41,571 bases of DNA from positions 1 to 41,571 of the forward strand of contig CAZGMC010000027.1 in the NCBI GenBank assembly GCA_964526565.1. Direction: 5' to 3'. Of the stretch, positions 8,667 through 16,587 are shown one piece after another. Below the pieces are notes generated by a model, which was given only the letters and a program-made list of their open reading frames with translations, was not told where the DNA came from and searched no databases. Source of the DNA: CAZGMC01 sp964526565. GTDB lineage: Bacteria; Pseudomonadota; Alphaproteobacteria; DSM-16000; Inquilinaceae. The position numbers and the translations under genes are program-made. Each line of letters starts with the position of its first letter. The stretch's first letter is position 1.

Positions 8667-9140
8667 TCAGGCGGCCTGCCGGGTCTCGTCGCTGACCTGT
8701 GCCGGCGCCTCGTGCTCGACGCGCTCGATCGCGATGGTGCGCGGCTTCATCGCCTCGGGCACCTCGCGGACCAGCTCGATGTTGAGCAGACCGTTCTCCA
8801 GCCGGGCGCCGGCGACACGGATGTAGTCGGCGAGCTGGAACTTGCGCTCGAAGGCGCGGCGGGCGATGCCCCGATGCAGGAAGGTGCCCTCACCCTCCTC
8901 CTGGGCGGCGCGGCCCTTGACGGTCAACACGCCCTCGTGGGTGACGAGCTCGAGATCGCTCTCATCGAAGCCGGCCACCGCCATGGTGATGCGGTAGCGG
9001 TCCTCACCGCGCTTCTCGATGTTGTACGGTGGGTAGGCAAACGCGCTGTCATCGAGCCGTGCGGCGGCGTCGAGCGCCCGGGACAGCCGGTCGAAACCGA
9101 CGGTGGCGCGATACAGCGGGGACAGATCGAACTGGCGCAT
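8667..9140 (-). CDS. Small heat-shock protein, Hsp20/IbpA family
   Basis: A 157-residue alpha-crystallin-domain chaperone that holds unfolding proteins for refolding. The N-terminal MRQFDLSPLYRATVGFDRL and PPYNIEK match IbpA/HspA-type proteins of alphaproteobacteria. The crystallin domain (about residues 35-125) includes GVLTVKGR, FLHRGIARRAFERKFQLAD and RLENGLLNIEL, ending the domain as expected. ATG 9140 has a perfect AGGAGG ribosome-binding site. Upstream there is a possible RpoH promoter (9265-9292) and a small hairpin with the ribosome-binding site in its loop (9142-9165), both consistent with heat control. It is divergent from groES. Confidence 0.93.
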   Translation of the reverse strand: MRQFDLSPLYRATVGFDRLSRALDAAARLDDSAFAYPPYNIEKRGEDRYRITMAVAGFDESDLELVTHEGVLTVKGRAAQEEGEGTFLHRGIARRAFERKFQLADYIRVAGARLENGLLNIELVREVPEAMKPRTIAIERVEHEAPAQVSDETRQAA

Positions 9141-9141
9141 G

Positions 9142-9165
9142 GATATCCTCCTGCGAAGCGATATC
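9142..9165 (-). promoter_or_regulatory. Ribosome-binding-site hairpin of hsp20, possible RNA thermometer
   Basis: GATATC at 9142-9147 and again at 9160-9165 are self-complementary and can form a six-pair, AU-rich stem enclosing the AGGAGG site of hsp20. ROSE-type thermometers are common before alphaproteobacterial hsp20 genes; this one is shorter and lacks an obvious ROSE motif. Confidence 0.35.
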
Positions 9166-9264
9166 GGCGGCGCGGTACCTTGGCCCGCGTGACGCGCCGG
9201 TCCTTGGCCGCGCCGCGGTTGCTGCACTGGGCGGACCCGACCACCGGCATCCACCCGACCATCG

Positions 9265-9292
9265 ATTTGGGCAGCCCCGCCGCCGGTTCAAG
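9265..9292 (-). promoter_or_regulatory. Possible RpoH (sigma-32) promoter of hsp20
   Basis: On the minus strand CTTGAAC (9292-9286), a 14-nt spacer and CCCAAAT (9271-9265) approximate the RpoH consensus CTTGAAA-N13/15-CCCCATNT. The -35 is good and the -10 weaker. The predicted leader is about 115 nt. Confidence 0.45.
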
Positions 9293-9360
9293 ACCCGTTG
9301 CGTTCATCTCCCTGATCTCGAGCCGATGCGGCAGGATTCCCCGTTTCGCCGCGCCGACCG

Positions 9361-9415
9361 CCGCCGGGTGCCGCCGGGCGCCGCCGGGCGCCGCCGGGCG
9401 CCGCCGGGCGCCGCT
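9361..9415. repeat. 10-bp tandem repeat, about 5.5 copies
   Basis: CCGCCGGGCG repeats head to tail from 9361 (first copy with one change). It lies between the divergent hsp20 and groES promoters and may space the two regulatory regions. Confidence 0.9.
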
Positions 9416-9496
9416 GGTCCGGTCCGCGGGTCTTGCCCTGACGCGCGCTCCGCCGACACGGCCGGCAGGGCACGGCACGGGCCTGTTCTGCAGCAT

Positions 9497-9526
9497 CTTG
9501 ACGCAGGGAGGACGCTCCCCCATCTA
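9497..9526 (+). promoter_or_regulatory. RpoH (sigma-32) promoter of groESL
   Basis: CTTGACG (9497-9503), a 13-14-nt spacer and CCCCCATCTA (9517-9526) match the heat-shock sigma consensus closely. The CIRCE element begins four bases downstream, where HrcA would block transcription start. Confidence 0.8.
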
Positions 9527-9529
9527 GCA

Positions 9530-9556
9530 TTGGCACTCGTCTCCGGAGAGTGCTAA
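9530..9556 (+). promoter_or_regulatory. CIRCE element, HrcA operator of groESL
   Basis: TTGGCACTC, nine bases, GAGTGCTAA. This is the CIRCE inverted repeat with one mismatch in the left arm (consensus TTAGCACTC). HrcA bound here represses groESL at normal temperature. hrcA itself is not in the window. Confidence 0.93.
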
Positions 9557-9609
9557 CAGCGCCCCGTCAGGGGTCTCAACACTCAACGCTCGACAAGGAG
9601 GTTGAAGCG

Positions 9610-9924
9610 ATGCGCTTCCGTCCACTGCACGACCGCGTGCTGGTCCGTCGGATCGAGGCCGACGAAAAGACCGCGGGAGGCATCATCATTCCCGATACCG
9701 CCAAGGAGAAGCCGCAGGAGGGCGAGGTGATCGCCGCCGGGCCCGGCGCGCGCAACGAGCGTGGCGAGCTGGTGCCGCCGGACGTCAAGGCCGGCGACCG
9801 CATCCTGTTCGGCAAGTGGAGCGGCACGGACGTCAAGATCGATGGCGAGGAGCTGTTGATCATGAAGGAGTCGGACATCCTGGGCGTGCTCGACCAGGCC
9901 GGGGTGTCCAAAAAGGCTGCGTAA
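9610..9924 (+). CDS. groES: Co-chaperonin GroES
   Basis: A 104-residue GroES, slightly longer than the usual 95-97. The N-terminal MRFRPLHDRVLVRRIEADEK is diagnostic. The mobile loop follows at residues 18-36 (EKTAGGIIIPDTAKEK), with the GEVIAAGPGARNERGE roof strand and GDRILFGKWSGTDVKIDGEE. The heptameric ring caps GroEL and closes the folding chamber. ATG 9610 has AAGGAGG nine bases upstream. An upstream in-frame ATG at 9550 lies inside the CIRCE element and is not used. It is the first gene of the groES-groEL operon. Confidence 0.97.
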   Translation: MRFRPLHDRVLVRRIEADEKTAGGIIIPDTAKEKPQEGEVIAAGPGARNERGELVPPDVKAGDRILFGKWSGTDVKIDGEELLIMKESDILGVLDQAGVSKKAA

Positions 9925-9946
9925 TCGCTTGAGAGGGTTTCGACAG

Positions 9947-11578
<1,632 letters not shown>

Positions 11579-11608
11579 CCGCGGTCACGCCGGACCGACC
11601 GACCGCTG

Positions 11609-11638
11609 CGGGGAGCCGGACCACCGGCTCCCCGTTTT
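11609..11638 (+). terminator. Rho-independent terminator of groESL
   Basis: A perfect 11-bp stem (CGGGGAGCCGG, loop ACCA, CCGGCTCCCCG) followed by TTTT, 31 bp after the groEL stop. Confidence 0.93.
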
Positions 11639-11792
11639 CGTCATGGGTTTCCGTCATGGGAGGATCGGAGCCGACAACACCGGTGGCGCTGACCGGCCGG
11701 ACGGCGCGTCCGGCATGAGGCCGTTGCGGCGACCGCGGGGGCCGTGAGAAGGTCAGGCGGAACAACGGCCCCCGCCGCAATGGCAGCCGGCC

Positions 11793-11834
11793 TGCCGCAA
11801 CCGGCCCGCCGCAACCGGCCCGCCGCGGCCGGGC
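11793..11834. repeat. 14-bp tandem repeat, three copies
   Basis: Units of CGCCGCAACCGGCC at 11793 (one change), 11807 and 11821 (diverged), in the 318-bp gap between groEL and glcE. Besides this and the groESL terminator I see only a ribosome-binding region for glcE there. Confidence 0.8.
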
Positions 11835-11896
11835 CGTCACGAGCGCCGCAGCGGAGTCCGCGGACAAGAAGAACAACAGCCGACAGGGAGTCGCCC

Positions 11897-13216
11897 ATGA
11901 CCAGCCTCAAGCCCGGCACCGTCGACCAGGTGCGCGACGCCGTCCGCTGGGCGCTGTCCGAGGAAACGCCGCTGGCGGTGATCGGCGGCGGCACCAAGCG
12001 CGCCTTCGGCCGGCCGGTGCAGGCCCGGCACACGCTCGACCTTTCGGCCCTGGCCGGCATCGACCTGTACGAGCCGGAGGAGCTGGTCATGAGTGCCGCC
12101 CCCGCCACGCCCATCGCCGCGATCGAGGCGGCGCTGGCCGGGCACGCCCAGCAGCTCGCCTTCGAGCCGCCCGACCTCGGGCCCCTGCTGGGCGCCGAGG
12201 CCGCCGGCACGCCGGCCTCATCCGCGGGCACCGCCGCGGTTCCCGACCAGAAGAAGAACTGGCGCCGCAGCCGCACGCCGGATCCGGCCGCCGCGGCCGC
12301 CGCGGCCGCCGGCCCGACCATCGGCGGCGTCATCGCCTGCAATCTGTCCGGGCCGCGGCGCATCAAGGCCGGCGCCGCCCGCGACCACCTGCTCGGCCTG
12401 GACTTCGTCACCGGCCGCGGCGATGCCGTCAAGACCGGCGGCCGCGTCTTCAAGAACGTCACCGGCTACGACCTGTCCAAGCTGATGACCGGCTCGTTCG
12501 GCACGCTCGGCGTGTTCACCCGCCTGATCTTCAAGGTGCTGCCGCGCCCGGAACTGGAGCGCACGGTTCTCGTCCTCGGCCTGGACGATGCCGCCGCGGT
12601 GACGGCGCTCACCCTGGCCCTGCAGAGCCCGAACGAGGTCGCCGGCGCCGCCCACCTGCCGGCCACGGCCGTGGCGCGTTCGGGCGTGCCGGAGGTCGCC
12701 AGAGCCGGCAGCGCCGTCACCGCCGTGCGGGTCGAGGGCTTCGGTGCCTCGGTCGCCTATCGCTGCGACCGGCTGATGGACATGCTGCGCGGCTTCGGCG
12801 AGATGGACGAACTCGACAGCGAGGCGTCGGCCGCGTTCTGGCGCGAGGTGCGCGACGTGCACCCCTTCGTCGGCAGCGACCGCATCGTCTGGCGCCTGTC
12901 GGTGGCGCCGGCCGATGGCCCGGCCGTGGCCGCGGCGGCCGGCGGCGAGGCTGCCGAGCACTACCTGGACTGGGGCGGCGGCCTGGTCTGGCTGGCCCTG
13001 CCGCCGGCCGGCGACGCCGCGGCGGCGCGGGTGCGCGCGGCGCTGGCCGGGCGCGACGGCCACGCCACCCTGGTCCGCGCGCCGGAGCCGGTCCGTGCCG
13101 CGGTCGCGGTGTTCCAGCCGCAGGCCGCGCCGCTGGCCGCCCTCACCGCCCGCGTCAAGGACGGCTTCGACCCGCGCCACATCCTCAACCCGGGCCGGAT
13201 GTATGCGGGGATCTAG
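11897..13216 (+). CDS. glcE: Glycolate oxidase FAD-binding subunit GlcE, with a low-complexity insert
   Basis: A 439-residue protein of the FAD-linked oxidase (PCMH) fold. Conserved GlcE features are PLAVIGGGTKRAFGRP near residue 30, LDLSALAGIDLYEPEELV, GPTIGGVIACNLSGPRRI, the FKNVTGYDLSKLMTGSFGTL segment and the C-terminal FDPRHILNPGRMY. With GlcD and GlcF it oxidises glycolate to glyoxylate. E. coli GlcE is about 350 residues; here an insert of roughly 35-40 residues (about 101-138), basic and ending in eight Ala, interrupts the FAD domain just before GPTIGG. GlcD and GlcF are absent from the window, whereas they are usually adjacent. ATG 11897 follows GGGAG; upstream codons look non-coding. 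Confidence 0.88.
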   Translation: MTSLKPGTVDQVRDAVRWALSEETPLAVIGGGTKRAFGRPVQARHTLDLSALAGIDLYEPEELVMSAAPATPIAAIEAALAGHAQQLAFEPPDLGPLLGAEAAGTPASSAGTAAVPDQKKNWRRSRTPDPAAAAAAAAGPTIGGVIACNLSGPRRIKAGAARDHLLGLDFVTGRGDAVKTGGRVFKNVTGYDLSKLMTGSFGTLGVFTRLIFKVLPRPELERTVLVLGLDDAAAVTALTLALQSPNEVAGAAHLPATAVARSGVPEVARAGSAVTAVRVEGFGASVAYRCDRLMDMLRGFGEMDELDSEASAAFWREVRDVHPFVGSDRIVWRLSVAPADGPAVAAAAGGEAAEHYLDWGGGLVWLALPPAGDAAAARVRAALAGRDGHATLVRAPEPVRAAVAVFQPQAAPLAALTARVKDGFDPRHILNPGRMYAGI

Positions 13217-13291
13217 CGGCGCGCCGATATCATGTTATTAGGCCGTGCAGCCCGCCGCGGCGGCGCACAGGAAATCGACAGGGAACGCGCC

Positions 13292-14227
13292 ATGAAGCCG
13301 ATCGTCACGCTGACCATGAACCCGAGCATCGACGTCGCCTGGGAGGTCGACGACATGGTGCCGATCCGCAAGCTGCGCGCCTCGCCCGGCCGCCCCGATC
13401 CCGGCGGCGGCGGCATCAACGCGTCGCGGGTCATTCACGAGCTGGGCGGGCCGACGATCGCCGTCTACCTGGCCGGCAACATGACCGGCGAGTTCCTGCG
13501 CAACCGGCTGGAGGGCTGGGCCTTCGACCGCCGCCTGATCCATACCCAAGGCTACACCCGGGTCAGCGCCGTGATCTACGAGCGCAGCTCGGGGCAGGAA
13601 TACCGCATCGTGCCGCCGGGCCCGGAGCTGACCGACTCCGAATGGCAGGCGGCGATCGACATCATCGAGGAGCTCGACGCCGACTGGCTGATCCTGACGG
13701 GCAGCCTGCCGCGCGGCGTGCCGGCGGACTTCTATGGGCGCGTCGCGAAGCGGGCCAGGGAGCACGGCATCAAGGTGGTGCTCGACACCTCGGGCCGGCC
13801 GCTGTTCGAGGCGCTCCAGGAGGGCGTCCACGTCGTCAAGCCCAACCAGCGTGAGCTGGAGAACCTGCTCGGCCACAAGGCGCCGGAACGCGACGACCAG
13901 GAGGCGCTGTGCCGCCAGCTCATCGACGAGGGCCGCGCCGAGATCGTGGCCCTGTCGCTGGGCGCCGACGGCGCGCTGCTGGTCTGGCGCGACGGCAGCC
14001 GGTTCCTGGGCAGCCCCAAGGTCGACGTCAAGAGCGCCGTCGGTGCCGGCGACAGCTTCGTCGGCGCCCTGACCCTGGGCCTTGCCCAGAACCGCGACCT
14101 GGAAGACGCCTTCGCCCTGGCCGTCGCCACCGGCGCGGCCACCGTGCTGACCCCCGGCACGGAGCTGTGCCACCGCGCCGACGTCGACCGGCTCTACGCG
14201 CAGATCCGCGCCGAACAGTTCGGCTGA
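13292..14227 (+). CDS. pfkB: 6-phosphofructokinase II (PfkB family)
   Basis: A 311-residue ribokinase-fold sugar-phosphate kinase. The N-terminus IVTLTMNPSIDVAWEVDD, the PGGGGINASRVIHELGG motif, VPPGPELTDSE, TGSLPRGVP, VVKPNQRELENLLG and the anion hole/catalytic site VGAGDSFVGA (Asp254) all resemble E. coli PfkB, as does GTELCHRADVDRLYA at the C-terminus. It likely phosphorylates fructose 6-phosphate in glycolysis; 1-phosphofructokinase or tagatose-6-phosphate kinase activity cannot be excluded. ATG 13292 follows CAGGGA. It lies 75 bp after glcE on the same strand and faces ubiG. Confidence 0.85.
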   Translation: MKPIVTLTMNPSIDVAWEVDDMVPIRKLRASPGRPDPGGGGINASRVIHELGGPTIAVYLAGNMTGEFLRNRLEGWAFDRRLIHTQGYTRVSAVIYERSSGQEYRIVPPGPELTDSEWQAAIDIIEELDADWLILTGSLPRGVPADFYGRVAKRAREHGIKVVLDTSGRPLFEALQEGVHVVKPNQRELENLLGHKAPERDDQEALCRQLIDEGRAEIVALSLGADGALLVWRDGSRFLGSPKVDVKSAVGAGDSFVGALTLGLAQNRDLEDAFALAVATGAATVLTPGTELCHRADVDRLYAQIRAEQFG

Positions 14228-14263
14228 CCCGGCCGCGCTTCGGCCGCGCCCGGGCCGCTGGTG

Positions 14264-15031
14264 TCAACTCCTGGCGGCGAACACCAGGTAGTTCACGGCC
14301 AGGTCGCGCGGCGACAGGTGCCAGACGCCGCGCAGCGGGTCATAGACCATGCCGGTCATGTCGCGGACCACGGCACCGTGGCGGCGCAGGCCCGCCGCCA
14401 CCTCGCTCGGCTTCAGGAACTTGCGCCAGTCGTGGGTGCCGCGCGGCACCCAGCGCAGCAGGTACTCCGCGCCGACGATGGCCAGCGCGAAGCTTTGCGC
14501 CGTGCGGTTCAGCGTCGACAGCACGATCGCCCCGCCCGGCCGCGCCAGCCGCGTCAGGGCGCCGAGGAAGGCATCGACATCGGCGACGTGCTCGACGGTC
14601 TCCATCGACGCGACGATGTCGAAACGCGCCTCGGTGGCAGCCAGCCGCTCGGCAGCCTCCTGGCGGTAGTCGATGTCGAGCCCGGCCGCCGCGGCATGGC
14701 GCCGCGCCACGGCGATGGCCTCGGCGCTGGCGTCGAGCGCCGTGACGCGGGCGCCCAGCCGGGCCAGCGGCTCGCTGAGCAGGCCGCCGCCGCAGCCCAC
14801 GTCGACCGCCGCCAGCCCGGCGAACGGCCGCACCGAGCGCGGATCGCGGCCGAGCACGGCGCAGGCATGGTCGCGCAGACAGCCCAAACGCACCGGGTTC
14901 ATGCGGTGCAGCGGCGCGAACCGGCCGTGCGGGTCCCACCACTCTTCCGCCAGGCGGTCGAACCGGTCGATCTCGCCACGGTCCACGGTACCGGCGGTAC
15001 CGGCGGCGGGGCGTGCAGTCGGGGCGGCCAT
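14264..15031 (-). CDS. ubiG: Ubiquinone biosynthesis O-methyltransferase UbiG
   Basis: A 255-residue SAM-dependent methyltransferase that carries out both O-methylations in ubiquinone synthesis. It has the family start DRGEIDRFDRLAEEWWDPHG, FAPLHRMNPVRL, motif I VDVGCGGGLLSEPLARLGA, VTALDASAEAI, SMETVEHVADVDAFL, and the C-terminal VPRGTHDWRKFLKPSE with MVYDPLRGVWHLS. ATG 15031 follows AAGGA; the frame is open upstream but that part is not conserved. It is divergent from lysC, an arrangement common in alphaproteobacteria, and convergent with pfkB. Confidence 0.95.
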   Translation of the reverse strand: MAAPTARPAAGTAGTVDRGEIDRFDRLAEEWWDPHGRFAPLHRMNPVRLGCLRDHACAVLGRDPRSVRPFAGLAAVDVGCGGGLLSEPLARLGARVTALDASAEAIAVARRHAAAAGLDIDYRQEAAERLAATEARFDIVASMETVEHVADVDAFLGALTRLARPGGAIVLSTLNRTAQSFALAIVGAEYLLRWVPRGTHDWRKFLKPSEVAAGLRRHGAVVRDMTGMVYDPLRGVWHLSPRDLAVNYLVFAARS

Positions 15032-15150
15032 GTCTATCCTTCTCGTCTGCTTGCGCACGGTCTTGCCACAGAGTATGAAGTCGCCGCGCCGGGGCGGCAA
15101 CGGTGGCCTTGCCGCGGCCCGATGCGGGGCAAGACGGCCCGATGCGGGGC

Positions 15151-15200
15151 AAGGCGGATCAAGGCGGATCAAGGCGGATCAAGGCGGGGCAAGGCGGGGC
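15151..15200. repeat. 10-bp tandem repeat, five copies
   Basis: AAGGCGGATC three times and then AAGGCGGGGC twice, preceded by two related 20-bp blocks (GATGCGGGGCAAGACGGCCC type, from 15121). It fills the middle of the 307-bp divergent ubiG-lysC gap. I see no clear promoter sequence around it. Confidence 0.9.
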
Positions 15201-15338
15201 CGGACAGCGGACGCCCCCCGGCCGGGTCGGCACCAGCGTCGGCACCAGCGTTGAAGACCGGGCGAGTCGGCATGCGGTGATGGGCCCGGCCGCCCGTCAC
15301 ATCACCTTTCACTCTCTTTCGGATTCGGGCACAGGCGG

Positions 15339-16574
15339 ATGGCGCGGATCGTCCAGAAGTTCGGGGGTACTTCCGTGCGCGACGTGGCGCACATCAAGCG
15401 GGCGGCCGAACGGGTCGCGCGCGATGTCCGCGCCGGACACCAGGTCGCCGTGGTCGTCTCGGCCATGGCCGGCGAGACCAACCGGCTGGTCGACCTGTGC
15501 GGCCAGGTGACGCCGCTCTATGACGCGCGCGAGTACGACAACATCGTCGCCGCCGGCGAGCAGGTGTCGAGCGGGCTGATGGCCCTGGCGCTGCAGGAGC
15601 TCGGCGTGGCGGCGCGGTCCTGGCTCGGCTGGCAGATCCCGGTGGTCACCGACGACGTGCACGGCAAGGCACGCATCCTGGGCATCGAGACGGCCGAGCT
15701 GAGCGCGCGCATGGCCCAGGGCGAGGTGGCGGTGGTGGCCGGCTTCCAGGGCATCTCTCGAGCCGGGCCGTCGCGGCACGGCCGCATCGCCACCCTGGGC
15801 CGCGGCGGCTCGGACACCTCGGCGGTGGCGCTGGCGGCAGCGCTGGAGGCCGAACGCTGCGACATCTTTACCGACGTGGACGGCGTCTACACCGCCGACC
15901 CGCGCATCGTGAAGCGGGCGCGCAAGCTCGCCATGGTGACCTACGAGGAAATGCTGGAGATGGCCTCGCTCGGCGCCAAGGTGCTGCAGACGCGCTCCGT
16001 CGAGATGGCCATGAAGCACCGCGTCCGGGTGCAGGTGCTGTCGAGCTTCAACGACGTGCCCGGCACGCTGGTTGTCGACGAGGAAGAGAAGGTGGAACAG
16101 GAAGTCGTCAGCGGCATCACCTACAGCCGGGACGAGGCCAAGATGACGCTGGTGCACGTGCCCGACAGGCCGGGCGTGGCAGCGGCGATCTTCGGCCCGC
16201 TGGCGGAGGCCAACGTCAACGTCGACATGATCGTCCAGAACGTCTCCGAGGACGGCAGCACGACCGACGTGACCTTCACCGTCAACCGCAGCGATCTGGC
16301 ACGCGCCGCCGAGGTGCTGGCGGCGGCGCGGGACAGGCTGGGCTACGAGCGCCTGGTCCCCGACGAGGACGTCGTCAAGATCTCGGTGATCGGCATGGGC
16401 ATGCGCAGCCACGCCGGCGTCGCCCAGCGCATGTTCACCGCGCTTGCCGAGAACAACATCAACATCCAGGTTATCTCCACGTCAGAAATCAAGATCAGCG
16501 TGCTGGTCGGCGAGCAGTACACCGAGCTGGCCGTGCGCGCCCTGCACCACGCCTACGGCCTTGACGAGGTTTGA
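15339..16574 (+). CDS. lysC: Aspartate kinase LysC
   Basis: A 411-residue enzyme that phosphorylates aspartate at the head of lysine, threonine, methionine and diaminopimelate synthesis. The substrate site KFGGTSV is at residues 7-13, and GRGGSDTSAVALAAAL and FTDVDGVYTADPRIV follow. Two ACT domains fill the last ~150 residues (KMTLVHVPDRPGVAAAIFG and VKISVIGMGMRSHAGVAQRM), the usual site of lysine/threonine feedback. ATG 15339 gives MARIVQKFGG, the family start; the upstream AGGCGG is a weak ribosome site. ptsP follows with almost no gap, a conserved alphaproteobacterial pair. Confidence 0.96.
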   Translation: MARIVQKFGGTSVRDVAHIKRAAERVARDVRAGHQVAVVVSAMAGETNRLVDLCGQVTPLYDAREYDNIVAAGEQVSSGLMALALQELGVAARSWLGWQIPVVTDDVHGKARILGIETAELSARMAQGEVAVVAGFQGISRAGPSRHGRIATLGRGGSDTSAVALAAALEAERCDIFTDVDGVYTADPRIVKRARKLAMVTYEEMLEMASLGAKVLQTRSVEMAMKHRVRVQVLSSFNDVPGTLVVDEEEKVEQEVVSGITYSRDEAKMTLVHVPDRPGVAAAIFGPLAEANVNVDMIVQNVSEDGSTTDVTFTVNRSDLARAAEVLAAARDRLGYERLVPDEDVVKISVIGMGMRSHAGVAQRMFTALAENNINIQVISTSEIKISVLVGEQYTELAVRALHHAYGLDEV

Positions 16575-16587
16575 TTTGGTCGACCTG

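Noticed and set aside
14228..14263. GGCCGCGCTTCGGCCGCGCC as a pfkB/ubiG terminator
   Set aside because: The halves are direct, not inverted, repeats and no T-tract follows.
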